Source of the DNA: Rhodanobacteraceae bacterium
GTDB lineage: Bacteria > Pseudomonadota > Gammaproteobacteria > Xanthomonadales > Rhodanobacteraceae
DNA length: 64,000 bases
NCBI GenBank assembly: GCA_027019085.1
Contig: JALUXG010000040.1
Location: 112,273 to 176,272 of the forward strand
Direction of reading: 5' to 3'
The translations under genes and the position numbers were made by a program. Shown one piece after another: positions 7,625 to 16,408 of this stretch (positions within the stretch are counted from its first letter, which is position 1; each line of letters opens with the position of its first letter). Under the pieces are notes generated by a model. It was not told where the DNA came from, did no database searches, and saw nothing but the letters and a program-made list of their open reading frames with translations.

Positions 7625-9936
7625 ACAACACCAACGACCGCTCCAGGATCGTCGAACTCCACAAGCGACAGTCCGGCACCGACGCAAGTCACGCCGACCC
7701 ACGCAGCGAGCACGTGGGCACCTTGCTGTCCACTGTGCAGGACCTTGCCAGGCGGCATGTGATGGCGCTGGTGGGAGGCATGTTCGACAACGTTGACGAT
7801 GCGCTGTTCGATCTCGCCGAAAAGGCGGAAAACAACGCCGTGCAGACGCAGTATTTCGACGGCATGCGCAGCGTGCGCAAACAGCGACCGCATGTCGAGC
7901 GCCATTTCTCCGAGGCGATCGCCGAGAATTTCGCGCAACTGGCTGCAGGGCGCCGCCATGCCCGCGGCAAGGCCGAGTCCGAGAACCGGTCCCTAGCCGC
8001 CAATCCGCCGGAACTGTCCCTGGTCGAGGAACAGGACTTGGAGGAATCGCTGGCGGTCACCAGCATGACGGCCAAGGCCGAAACCCGTCTCGCGGGCAAC
8101 CTGCTTGCCGTCAATCAGCGTCTGGCCGTGATCTGCGGTGGCACACGCGTTGACAATCCGGACAATCCCGTCGGCCCGGATGCACTTGCTCGCGCCTTTG
8201 GCCGGTCGCTGGGCGAGCTGGACGTCGAGGTTCGCGTCAAGCTCATCGTCTACAAGCTCTTCGAGCGCTATGTCCTGAGCGCGCTCGACCCGCTCTACAA
8301 CGAGGTCAACCACCTCCTGGCACAAGCCGGTGTACTGCCAAATCTGCGCCTGGCCCGCAGTCAGCGGCATGCGGCAGGCAGTGGTACGCGCACCGCCCCT
8401 TCACTGGACGCATCGACCGGGGAGGACGGGCAGGACCAGCAGTCCGCATTTCGTGGTCAACTGGTGGAAACCCTGCAGTCGCTGTTGGCCGAGCGGCGCC
8501 AGGGCCATGCCTACACGCATGCCGCAACCGGCCCATCACTGAGTCCGGCCGAGCTGCTTGGCGCATTGTCCGTGCTGCAGGACGAAGTCTCGCGCAATAC
8601 GGTTGCCATGCCTTCGGACGTGGTCGACCCCGCCTCGCTGTCGACCGATGACGTCCGCGTGCTCAAGGAACAACTGGTCGGCCAGATCCAGCGCCTGCGC
8701 GGTGAAGCCCGTACCCACGTTTCCGGAGCCGACGAGGACACCATCGACCTCGTCAGCATGTTGTTCGAATACATCCTGCAGGACCACAACCTGCCGATGG
8801 AAATGCAGGTCCTGCTGGCCCGCCTGCAGATTCCCTACCTGAAGGTCGCCATCCTCGATCGCCGCCTGTTCGCGCAAGGCAACCACCCTGCCCGCCGACT
8901 GCTGGACGAACTGGCCGATGCCGCCAAGGGCTGGTCTGCCGAATCCGACCGCGACCAGGCCTTGCTGAAAAAGGTCCGCAGTGTCGTCGAGACCCTGCTG
9001 GCCGAATTCGACGACGACATCGATGTATTCAACCGCCAGCTCGAGGATTTCCGCAAGTTCCTCGACAGCAGCAACCGCAGGGCGCAACTTGCCGAGCAAC
9101 GCGCCGCCGAGGCCACGCGTGGGCGCGAGAAGCTGCAGCAGGCCCGTCGCCGCGCGGCACAGGAAATCCTTTCCCGCATCGAGGGGCGCGACCTGCCTGC
9201 GCTCGTCAACGGCATCCTTACCCGCGCATGGGCCAACTATCTGGTGCTGACCCTGTTGCGACATGGTGAGGATTCGAGCGAATTCCGCACCGGCCTGCGC
9301 TTCGTCGATGATTTCGTCTGGAGCGTGGGACCACTGCACAGCGCGGCCGAGCGTCAACGGCTCGAACAGCTGATGCCACTGCTCGAAAAGTCCCTTCGCC
9401 ACGGCCTGGCCACGGTCGCGTTCCAGGATTCGGATGTCGAAACCCTGATGCGCCAGCTCAATGCCCTTTACGATGCACAACTGGGCATGCAAGCCGACTC
9501 TGCCGCCCCGGCTGCAGCCGACGTGGACGCGCCGGTTCCGATTCCGGAAAGCATGGAGGTCATCGCCAGCCCGGAGACACTCGAGGAGGCCGGCCCGGTT
9601 CCGCCGGCAGCCCGCAACGCAACCGGGGAGAGCCCGGATCTCGAGCGCGTGCGCAACATGAAGGTCGGTAACTGGGTCGAATTTTCCGCTGACGGCGAAC
9701 GTCCCGAACGTGCGAAACTTTCCTGGATCAGCCCGATCAGCGGCAAGTACCTGTTCGTCAATCGACGCGGCCTGAAGGTCGCCGACAAGACCCGCGAGCA
9801 GCTTGCCGCCGAGCTGGCCTCTGGCAAGACCGTCTTGCTGGAGGAGCTGCCGCTGTTCGACCGCGCCCTGGACGCCATCGTCGAACGGCTGCGCGCCAAC
9901 CAGACCGATCGCGAATCGACACCGCCCGCTTCATGA
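7621..9936 (+). CDS. DUF1631 domain-containing protein
   Basis: 771 residues, cytoplasmic, with no signal peptide or membrane segment. The DUF1631 region spans most of the protein. It has an N-terminal helical part (DNVDDALFDLAEKAENN), a charged helical middle section likely to form coiled coil (about residues 470-520), and a conserved C-terminal beta-rich module (KVGNWVEFS, KLSWISPISGKYLFVNRRG) that resembles a PilZ-type fold. Family members occur in Pseudomonas and Xanthomonadales and have no established function; a role in nucleotide-second-messenger control would be inference from the C-terminal module only. Its stop overlaps the nadC start. Confidence 0.85.
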   Translation: MNNTNDRSRIVELHKRQSGTDASHADPRSEHVGTLLSTVQDLARRHVMALVGGMFDNVDDALFDLAEKAENNAVQTQYFDGMRSVRKQRPHVERHFSEAIAENFAQLAAGRRHARGKAESENRSLAANPPELSLVEEQDLEESLAVTSMTAKAETRLAGNLLAVNQRLAVICGGTRVDNPDNPVGPDALARAFGRSLGELDVEVRVKLIVYKLFERYVLSALDPLYNEVNHLLAQAGVLPNLRLARSQRHAAGSGTRTAPSLDASTGEDGQDQQSAFRGQLVETLQSLLAERRQGHAYTHAATGPSLSPAELLGALSVLQDEVSRNTVAMPSDVVDPASLSTDDVRVLKEQLVGQIQRLRGEARTHVSGADEDTIDLVSMLFEYILQDHNLPMEMQVLLARLQIPYLKVAILDRRLFAQGNHPARRLLDELADAAKGWSAESDRDQALLKKVRSVVETLLAEFDDDIDVFNRQLEDFRKFLDSSNRRAQLAEQRAAEATRGREKLQQARRRAAQEILSRIEGRDLPALVNGILTRAWANYLVLTLLRHGEDSSEFRTGLRFVDDFVWSVGPLHSAAERQRLEQLMPLLEKSLRHGLATVAFQDSDVETLMRQLNALYDAQLGMQADSAAPAAADVDAPVPIPESMEVIASPETLEEAGPVPPAARNATGESPDLERVRNMKVGNWVEFSADGERPERAKLSWISPISGKYLFVNRRGLKVADKTREQLAAELASGKTVLLEELPLFDRALDAIVERLRANQTDRESTPPAS

Positions 9937-10820
9937 TCCACCCTGGCGAGGCCGTGTCCTCTTCGACCCCCGGCTTGCCGCCAAGCGAATTGATCGTGCG
10001 CGATGTCGAGCGGGCACTGGCCGAGGACCTCGGGCCCGGCGATGCCACGGCGGACCTGCTTGCCGCAGACGCACTGTCGCATGCCGAATTGTTGTGCCGG
10101 GAAACGGCCGTGATTGCCGGCCGCCCCTGGTTCGATGCCTGTTTCCTGCACCTGGATCCGGAGTGCCGCATCGAATGGCTCGTGGACGAGGGCCAGCGCG
10201 TGGGGGCCGGCACCCTCCTGTGCAGGGTATCCGGACAGGCACGCGCGCTGGTCAGCGCCGAGCGCACCGCACTGAACTTTCTGCAGACCCTCTCCGGTAC
10301 CGCTACCTGCACAGCGCAACATGTGGCGGCACTCGCCGGCTCGCGCACACGGATCCTCGACACCCGGAAGACCCTGCCGGGTCTGCGTCTTGCACAAAAA
10401 TACGCGGTACGCTGTGGTGGTGGCTGCAATCATCGCATCGGCCTGTACGACGCCATCCTGATCAAGGAAAACCACATCGCAGCGGCAGGCAGCCTGACAG
10501 CCGCGGTGCAGGCGGCACGGGCAAGGCACCCCGACCTGCTGCTGGAAGTCGAGGTGGAAACCATGGACGAACTCGAGCAGGCGCTTGCCGCCGGCGTCGA
10601 TCGCGTGATGCTCGACGAGTTTTCTCCGCAACGAATGCGCGAAGCCGTCGCCCTCGCCGCAGGTAGGGTCGAACTGGAAGTATCCGGGAGCGTGGACCTG
10701 CAAGCCCTGGCGTCAATCGCGCACTTGGGTGTGGATTACATCTCCGTGGGCGCCATCACCAAGCATGTCCAGGCAGTGGATCTGTCATTTCGTCTCGTTA
10801 CGAAAGCGGGTGGAGAATGA
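9933..10820 (+). CDS. nadC: Nicotinate-nucleotide pyrophosphorylase (carboxylating)
   Basis: 295 residues. Quinolinate phosphoribosyltransferase makes nicotinate mononucleotide from quinolinate and PRPP in de novo NAD synthesis. Seen: EDLGPGDAT near the N-terminus, ERTALNFLQTLSGTAT, the substrate-binding DTRKTLPGLR, KYAVRCGGGCNHR, LIKENHI, EVEVETMDE and the C-terminal VDYISVGAITKH. Full length. The ATG at 9933 overlaps the DUF1631 stop (ATGA), indicating co-translation with the upstream gene. Confidence 0.96.
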   Translation: MIHPGEAVSSSTPGLPPSELIVRDVERALAEDLGPGDATADLLAADALSHAELLCRETAVIAGRPWFDACFLHLDPECRIEWLVDEGQRVGAGTLLCRVSGQARALVSAERTALNFLQTLSGTATCTAQHVAALAGSRTRILDTRKTLPGLRLAQKYAVRCGGGCNHRIGLYDAILIKENHIAAAGSLTAAVQAARARHPDLLLEVEVETMDELEQALAAGVDRVMLDEFSPQRMREAVALAAGRVELEVSGSVDLQALASIAHLGVDYISVGAITKHVQAVDLSFRLVTKAGGE

Positions 10821-10860
10821 ACGTCTTGCCAGACGTGCACCTTGTCCCCAGTATGGCAAC

Positions 10861-11238
10861 ATGGTTTCCCAATGGCTCACATTTCTCGGCCTGATGCTTG
10901 TCATCGGCCTGTGGCTCGCTGCCCTGCGTGGCCGCGACCGCGCCTTGCTTGCTGCGCGCGAACTTTGCCGCACGCGTGAGGTGCAGTTGCTGGACGAAAC
11001 CGTGGGCCTGTCTGCCTTGCGCCCGTGCCGCCTCGACGGGCACCTGCACCTGAGGCTTCGTTACGATTTCGAAATCAGCATGAACGGCATGGACCGCCAC
11101 AGCGCGCACCTGTGGATGGTGCAGGGGCACGTCGTCGGCCTGCGCATGGACTTGCCGCCCGGGCATGCCGAATCCGCCACTCACCCATCCAATGTGACCA
11201 GCCTGCTCGAACGGATGCGCCGCAACGGCTCTACTTGA
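10861..11238 (+). CDS. DUF3301 family protein
   Basis: 125 residues. It starts with a single membrane segment (about residues 5-18, LTFLGLMLVIGLWLAAL), then a cytoplasmic domain with ARELCRTREVQLLDETVGL and the DLRYDFE-like stretch LRLRYDFEIS that characterises DUF3301. Function is unknown; the family is found across gammaproteobacteria, usually as a small membrane-anchored protein. The ribosome site is weak at this ATG, but it is the only start giving the membrane anchor. It follows nadC after 40 bases and its 3' end overlaps the convergent sspB by 8 bases. Confidence 0.8.
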   Translation: MVSQWLTFLGLMLVIGLWLAALRGRDRALLAARELCRTREVQLLDETVGLSALRPCRLDGHLHLRLRYDFEISMNGMDRHSAHLWMVQGHVVGLRMDLPPGHAESATHPSNVTSLLERMRRNGST

Positions 11239-11659
11239 CGACGCGAAGGTGCGGGGCGCCCTTGCGCGTACCCGGATCTTCCGTTGGGCCCCTGTCGTCT
11301 GCCCCGGCATCGTCCGGCTTCGCTTCACCGCCATCCGGCGGCGACGGCCCGACCTCTTCGGGAAACATCATGCCCTGGCCGTTTTCCTGCGCGTATATCG
11401 CCAACACAGCCACGATCGGAATGCTCACCTGCCGGCTGACTCCGGAAAACCGCGCCTTGAAGCAAACCCGGTCGTTGCCCAGGTCCAGGTCGGCCACGGC
11501 CTGTACCGCGATGTTCATGACCACCTGCCCGTCCTTGACCGCCTGCGGTGGAACCTCCACACCCTCACGGGTGGCGTCGACCAGGATATACGGCGTCAGG
11601 CCGTTGTCGACGACCCAGTCGTAGATCGCCCGCAACAGGTAAGGGCGGTTGGAACTCAT
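11231..11659 (-). CDS. sspB: ClpXP protease specificity-enhancing factor SspB
   Basis: 142 residues. SspB binds ssrA-tagged proteins and delivers them to ClpXP. The substrate-binding fold begins with NRPYLLRAIYDWVVDNGLTP and continues through VNIAVQAVADLDLGND-like and FSGVSRQVSIPIVAVLAIYA segments. It is followed by an acidic flexible linker (about 105-130) and the C-terminal LRVVK, the conserved ClpX-docking peptide. I chose ATG 11659; a GTG at 11686 overlapping the sspA stop (GTGA) would add nine residues and cannot be excluded. Co-transcribed with sspA. Confidence 0.92.
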   Translation of the reverse strand: MSSNRPYLLRAIYDWVVDNGLTPYILVDATREGVEVPPQAVKDGQVVMNIAVQAVADLDLGNDRVCFKARFSGVSRQVSIPIVAVLAIYAQENGQGMMFPEEVGPSPPDGGEAKPDDAGADDRGPTEDPGTRKGAPHLRVVK

Positions 11660-11682
11660 GCCGTGTTGTTCGCCGGAAGTAC

Positions 11683-12306
11683 TCACGCGACCATGACCTT
11701 CTCGTCTTCGGTGAGGCTGCGCGCAAAACCCTGGCTGCGGAAAATGCGCTCGCCGTAATCAGTGATGACCTTGCCTTCCCGGCCAAGCTTGACGCCAAGC
11801 ATCGGCAGGCGCCAGACCACCGGTACCACCAGGCAGTCGGCGAGGCTCAACTCGGGATTGAGAAAGAAGGTGGATGCCTTGAACAGGGGCCGTGCGGCAA
11901 GCAGCTGTTCGCGGAGATGCTTGCGCGCCGTTTCGGCCTTGCGCCCGCCCTTGCCAATGGTGTCCACCAGCGGCAGCCAGTCATGTTCCACCCGCACCAT
12001 CGCCAGGCGCAGACGGGCACGTGAAAGCGGGTCGATGGGCATCAACGGCGGGTGCGGGTAACGTTCGTCCAGGTATTCGCAGATCACCGCGGTGTCGTGC
12101 AGCACCAGATCACGATCGACCAGGGTAGGAAGCGTACCGTACGGATTGAGGTCCGACAGATCCTCCGGCAGCTTGTCCGGTTTGCAAAGCACGCGGTCAT
12201 AGACCACGCCCTTGGCCGCCAGCACCATGCGCACACGATGGGACTGCACGTCGTCTGCAGTCGTGAACAGGGTCAACACGGTTCGATTGCGAGCACTTGT
12301 AAGCAT
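11683..12306 (-). CDS. sspA: Stringent starvation protein A (GST-fold RNA polymerase-associated protein)
   Basis: 207 residues. SspA has a glutathione-S-transferase fold without GST activity and binds RNA polymerase during stationary phase and stress. Seen: thioredoxin-like N-terminus (TLFTTADDVQSHRVRMVLAAKG), NPYGTLPTLVDRDLVLHDTAVICEYLDERYPHPPLMP spread over residues 55-90, and a helical C-terminal domain. Start 12306 has GGAAGGA five bases upstream. It sits directly downstream of petABC, a linkage conserved in beta- and gammaproteobacteria, and upstream of sspB. Confidence 0.94.
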   Translation of the reverse strand: MLTSARNRTVLTLFTTADDVQSHRVRMVLAAKGVVYDRVLCKPDKLPEDLSDLNPYGTLPTLVDRDLVLHDTAVICEYLDERYPHPPLMPIDPLSRARLRLAMVRVEHDWLPLVDTIGKGGRKAETARKHLREQLLAARPLFKASTFFLNPELSLADCLVVPVVWRLPMLGVKLGREGKVITDYGERIFRSQGFARSLTEDEKVMVA

Positions 12307-12373
12307 GAGGTCCTTCCCCCGGAAGGCAGCGCTGCCATCGTGCCACTTTTCCGCGACGGATGGCAGCGGCGAT

Positions 12374-13120
12374 TCAGTGTACGTCCTTCCAGTACTCGCG
12401 CTTGAGCATGTAGGCGAGCAGGGTGAACGCCGCAAGGTACAGCAACACCCAGATGCCGAGGGACTGCCGCTCCACGGCAACGGGCTCGGACACGTAGGTC
12501 AGAAACGCCGTCAGATCGTTGCTGGCGGCATGAAATTGCGCGGGCGTCATGCTGCCCGGACGGGCCAGATCCAGACCGATGACCTCGGTCTTGCCCTTGC
12601 TGTCGGGCGTGGACAGCTTTGCCACCTGCAAGCCCTGCAATTCCCACAGCGGATTGGGCATGGAGGCATTGGGGAACACGGTGTTGTTCCAGCCGACCGG
12701 GCGCGTGGGATCGAGATAGAAACTGTTGAGGTAGCTGTAGACGTAGTCCGGCCCCTTCTGCGCCACCATCAGCGACAGGTCGGGTGGTGCCTTGCCGAAC
12801 CATTTCTCCGCGTCGGCCTCGGGCATCGCGGCTATGGCATGGCCCTGGAATCTTGCGCCGGTGAAATTGAGGTTCTGCATGACCTCTTTTCTCGTGAGGC
12901 CCAGGTCGCGGGCCATGCGCGAATAACGCATGTAATGCAGGGAATGGCAACCGGAGCAGTAATTGAAGAACAGCTTCGCACCGCGTTGCAGCGAGGCCTG
13001 ATCGCGCAAATTGATGTTTGCGCTCATCAGGCCCGCGCCCCCCTCCGAAGCCTGGACGGAGACGGCGCCGACCAGAAGTGCCAGCGTCAGTGCCAGGAAA
13101 ATATGGATGCGCTTAGTCAT
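12374..13120 (-). CDS. petC: Ubiquinol-cytochrome c reductase, cytochrome c1
   Basis: 248 residues. It carries the covalent haem that takes electrons from the Rieske protein and passes them to cytochrome c on the periplasmic side of the bc1 complex. A signal peptide (cleavage near VQASEG) is followed by the haem site CSGCH at residues 55-59. A C-terminal transmembrane anchor (about 222-240) ends in REYWKDVH. The start overlaps the cytochrome b stop by 8 bases. Third gene of the petABC operon. Confidence 0.95.
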   Translation of the reverse strand: MTKRIHIFLALTLALLVGAVSVQASEGGAGLMSANINLRDQASLQRGAKLFFNYCSGCHSLHYMRYSRMARDLGLTRKEVMQNLNFTGARFQGHAIAAMPEADAEKWFGKAPPDLSLMVAQKGPDYVYSYLNSFYLDPTRPVGWNNTVFPNASMPNPLWELQGLQVAKLSTPDSKGKTEVIGLDLARPGSMTPAQFHAASNDLTAFLTYVSEPVAVERQSLGIWVLLYLAAFTLLAYMLKREYWKDVH

Positions 13121-14405
13121 GTGTCGTCACCCGTTCCGGTACCGGCCTGGTTTTCTCGAAGCCGAAATACGTGTAGACCCACAGGAAGAGATAGAAGCCG
13201 AAATACACGGCCACCCAGAACCGACCGAAGGTGTTGTCGACGGTCGTGACATCGACGTTCGGGCCGAAGATCGCGGGTATCGCCTCGTGGGTCACTTCAC
13301 CGCCAAGCAGTCCCAGGCAGATGAAGGAAAGCGCGAACAGGCCGAGGGCCCATTTGTACAGCACCCCGCGGTAGCGCACCGATTTCACCTTGCCGCGGTC
13401 GATCCACGGCAGCAGGAAAGGCAGCGTGATCGAGAGCAACAACGCCAGCACGCCCAGTTCCTTGTTCGGAATCATGCGCAGGATGGCGTAGAACGGCGTG
13501 AAGTACCATGCCGGCTTGATCGCCGCAGGCGTCACCAGGTGGTTGGCGGGCATGTAGTTGTCATGCTCGAGGAACCAGCCGCCCATGCCCGGTGCGTAGA
13601 AGATCACGAAGGCACAGATCAGCAGGAACACGCCGACCCCGAACAGATCCTTCACGGTGTAGTACGGGTGGAACGGAATGCCGTCCAGCGGAATGCCGCG
13701 CTCGTTCTTGTGCTTCTTGATCTCCACGCCGTCCGGGTTGTTGGAGCCGACCTCGTGCAGGGCGGCCAGATGCAGCACCACCAGCAGGAGCAGCACCATC
13801 GGCAGGGCCACCACGTGCAGCGAGAAGAAGCGGTTGAGGGTCGCGTCACCGGGATTGAAGTCTCCCATGATCCAGTGCGTCAGTGTCTCCCCGACCACCG
13901 GGACCGCACTGAACAGCGAGATGATCACCTTGGCGCCCCAGTAGGACATGTTGCCCCAGGGCAGCACGTAGCCCATGAAGGCCTCGGCCATCAGCACCAG
14001 GAAGATCAGCATGCCGAGGATCCACACCAGTTCGCGCGGACGCTTGTACGAGCCGTACATGATGCCGCGGAACATGTGCAGGTAGACCACCACGAAGAAC
14101 ATCGAGGCACCCGTGGTGTGCATGTAGCGGATCAGCCAGCCCCAGTCGACATCACGCATGATGTAGTACACCGAAGCGAAGGCTTCGGAGGTACCCGGAA
14201 AGACTTCCAGCGCGCTGGGCTTGTAGAACATCGCCAGGAAGATGCCGGTGAGGATCTGGTTGACCAGCACCAGCATCGCCAGCGACCCGAAGTAGTACAT
14301 GACGTTGAAGTTCTTCGGCGCGTAGTACTCGGTCAGGTGCTTGCGGTACATGACCCCGAGTCCGGGCGCGCGTTCATTGAACCAGCGTGCGATTGCTCCG
14401 GCCAT
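13113..14405 (-). CDS. petB: Ubiquinol-cytochrome c reductase, cytochrome b
   Basis: 430 residues, about eight membrane helices. The four haem-ligand histidines are visible in RYMHTTGAS, YLHMFRGI, FSLHVVALP and the LHLAALH stretch. The quinol-oxidation (Qo) ef-loop motif, PEWY in most bacteria and mitochondria, reads PAWY here (13503-13514), so the glutamate thought to help proton exit is replaced by alanine. Start 14405 is set by the ATGA overlap with the Rieske gene stop and by family alignment (MAGAIARWFNERAP); the longer frame to 14657 is antisense noise over petA. Confidence 0.95.
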   Translation of the reverse strand: MAGAIARWFNERAPGLGVMYRKHLTEYYAPKNFNVMYYFGSLAMLVLVNQILTGIFLAMFYKPSALEVFPGTSEAFASVYYIMRDVDWGWLIRYMHTTGASMFFVVVYLHMFRGIMYGSYKRPRELVWILGMLIFLVLMAEAFMGYVLPWGNMSYWGAKVIISLFSAVPVVGETLTHWIMGDFNPGDATLNRFFSLHVVALPMVLLLLVVLHLAALHEVGSNNPDGVEIKKHKNERGIPLDGIPFHPYYTVKDLFGVGVFLLICAFVIFYAPGMGGWFLEHDNYMPANHLVTPAAIKPAWYFTPFYAILRMIPNKELGVLALLLSITLPFLLPWIDRGKVKSVRYRGVLYKWALGLFALSFICLGLLGGEVTHEAIPAIFGPNVDVTTVDNTFGRFWVAVYFGFYLFLWVYTYFGFEKTRPVPERVTTHD

Positions 14406-15013
14406 CACGACTTCTCCCCGGGTGGATTGACGCCTATCTGCACATGGGTGTCGTCGACGAAGTGATACGGCGGGATGACCATGTTGAGCGGCGCAGGCAC
14501 GTCCTGGTAGACACGCCCGGCGATGTCGTATCGCGACTTGTGGCAGGGGCAGAAGAAGCCGCTCTTCCAGTCGGGATCGAAGGGCTCGGGACCGATTTTC
14601 GGCACGTAGTCGGGTACGCAGCCCAGATGGGTGCAGATGCCGATCATCACCAGCCATTGCGGCTTGAGCGAGCGATGCCAGTTCTTCGCGTAGGCGGGCT
14701 GCTGGCTGGTTTCATTGCTGTCAGGATCGCGCAGGCGGTCGATGACATCCTTCATCTTCAGGGTGGCCACCTGGGCCTGGGTGCGGTTGACCACGAATAC
14801 CGGGACCCCGCGCCACGGGTAGCGGACCATCTGGCCCGATTCGATCTTGCTGATGTCGGCCATGGTCGGCGCCCCTGCCGCCCTGGCGCGTGCGCTGGGC
14901 TCCCATGACTTGATGAAAGGCACGGCAGCGGCGGCGACCCCGACCCCACCCACGGCAGCCGTGGTGTAGGTCAGGAACCGTCGGCGACCGTGATCGACGT
15001 CTTCATTCGCCAT
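14405..15013 (-). CDS. petA: Ubiquinol-cytochrome c reductase, Rieske iron-sulfur subunit
   Basis: 202 residues. The N-terminus has a Tat-like signal anchor (GRRRFLTYTTAAVGGVG) that stays as a membrane helix. The [2Fe-2S] ligands are in CTHLGC and CPCHKS, and the family's C-terminal loop follows. Start 15013 has GGAGAA seven bases upstream. First gene of petABC; its promoter lies in the 186-base spacer to the divergent DegS-like gene. Confidence 0.95.
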   Translation of the reverse strand: MANEDVDHGRRRFLTYTTAAVGGVGVAAAAVPFIKSWEPSARARAAGAPTMADISKIESGQMVRYPWRGVPVFVVNRTQAQVATLKMKDVIDRLRDPDSNETSQQPAYAKNWHRSLKPQWLVMIGICTHLGCVPDYVPKIGPEPFDPDWKSGFFCPCHKSRYDIAGRVYQDVPAPLNMVIPPYHFVDDTHVQIGVNPPGEKS

Positions 15014-15199
15014 CAGGTTCTCCGTTAGTGAATGCACCTTAGCGAGATCCGGAGCGCACCCCAAATTGCGCACCGTAAATCCCGTTAGTGTAGCGTCAGG
15101 ATTGCATGCGTACAATTGAAACTTGCATCAGTCCGCCTGCATGCGGCACGGTTGCTCCGCGCCGGCAACGCGACCAGACTTCCCCATCCGAACGGAGCC

Positions 15200-16408
15200 A
15201 TGGCCCGCCGCATGAATCGCCTGTTATCCGCGACCGCCTTTACCGTCCGCTTCATCGTCATCGGCCTTGCCCTGGCCTTCGTGATCGCCCTGGTCTGGCC
15301 GCAGAGCGGAAGTGCGTTGCGGCAGAAGCTGGGGCTCGCTCCTTCCGCGCCGGCAGCGCCCGCAAGTACCACGCACGCGATGCCCCCTGCAGCCACCGGC
15401 GCACCGGTATCGTATGCCAGTGCCGTGGATCGCGCTGCACCGTCGGTGGTCAACATCTATGCCAACCGTGTGGTCACCGAACAACCCGTGCAACGGTTCA
15501 ACGACCCGGTCATGCAGCAGTTGCTGGGCGAGGTGCCCATTGGCCCGGCGCAGCGAAAACGCGAGCAGAACCTCGGATCGGGCGTGATTTTCAGCAGCAA
15601 GGGGTATGTGCTGACCAACAACCATGTCATTGCGGGGGCGCAGAACATCCAGGTATTGCTCTACGACGGCCGCGTGGCACAGGCGAGCGTGGTCGGCGCC
15701 GACCCGGACACGGACCTTGCGGTGCTCAGGATCCATGCCACGGACCTGCCCGTGATCCATATCGCCAGGCACCCGCCGCGGGTGGGCGATGTGGTCCTGG
15801 CCATCGGCAATCCGTTCGGCATCGGCCAGACCGTCACCATGGGTATCATCAGTGCAACCCGGCGCCAGCTCAGCAGTTACAGCCCGGACGCATTCATCCA
15901 GACCGATGCCGCGATCAATTTCGGCAATTCCGGCGGCGCCCTGGTCAACTCCAACGGCAACCTGGTCGGCATCAACACGGCTCTGCTTGGCCGCGCCAGC
16001 GGCGCCGAGGGCATCGGCTTCGCCATCCCCGTGACCACGGCCAAGAACGTGCTCGACCAGATCGTCGCCCGCGGGTACGTGGTGCGCGGCTGGCTCGGCA
16101 TCGCCTACACAAGTGTGCCGGTCAACGCCAACAGCGGGCTGCCAGCCGCGGCGCGTGGTGTCTGGGTGACAGCGGTCTACCCGGGCAGCCCGGCGGCACA
16201 GGCAGGGATCCAGCCCGGCGATGTGCTGTTGCGGATGAATGGCAAGGGCATCAACGGCCCGACATCGCTGCGCGATGACGAAACTGCACTCAAGCCGGGG
16301 GCGCAGGTCCACATCTCCGGCCTGCGCGCGGGCACCCCGTTCAACACCACCCTGACTGTCGTGCAGCGCCCTCCATTGAGCGTGCTCGGCGCCCGCTCAT
16401 CTCCCTGA
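15200..16408 (+). CDS. DegS-like serine protease (membrane-anchored, one PDZ domain)
   Basis: 402 residues. It has one N-terminal membrane anchor (about 10-35), then a trypsin-like protease with triad His142 (NNHVI), Asp172 (DTDLAVL) and Ser244 (GNSGGAL), and a single C-terminal PDZ domain (from about 290, GVWVTAVYPGSPAAQAGI). One PDZ plus an anchor is the DegS layout; DegS cleaves the anti-sigma factor RseA in the envelope-stress response. The start is uncertain: ATG 15200 and ATG 15212 are both plausible, while a TTG at 15116 is less so. The 3' end overlaps the convergent transglycosylase by 12 bases. Confidence 0.88.
   Translation: MARRMNRLLSATAFTVRFIVIGLALAFVIALVWPQSGSALRQKLGLAPSAPAAPASTTHAMPPAATGAPVSYASAVDRAAPSVVNIYANRVVTEQPVQRFNDPVMQQLLGEVPIGPAQRKREQNLGSGVIFSSKGYVLTNNHVIAGAQNIQVLLYDGRVAQASVVGADPDTDLAVLRIHATDLPVIHIARHPPRVGDVVLAIGNPFGIGQTVTMGIISATRRQLSSYSPDAFIQTDAAINFGNSGGALVNSNGNLVGINTALLGRASGAEGIGFAIPVTTAKNVLDQIVARGYVVRGWLGIAYTSVPVNANSGLPAAARGVWVTAVYPGSPAAQAGIQPGDVLLRMNGKGINGPTSLRDDETALKPGAQVHISGLRAGTPFNTTLTVVQRPPLSVLGARSSP

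Noticed and set aside
5538..7679. A 713-codon leftward frame that could suggest a PurK fusion
   Set aside because: Homology to PurK begins at 6701 with its own start two bases after the purE stop; the rest only reads antisense-like or out-of-frame sequence over purE and beyond.
13011..14465. A 484-codon plus-strand frame
   Set aside because: Antisense of cytochrome b; no domain, His/Gln/Glu-rich antisense composition.
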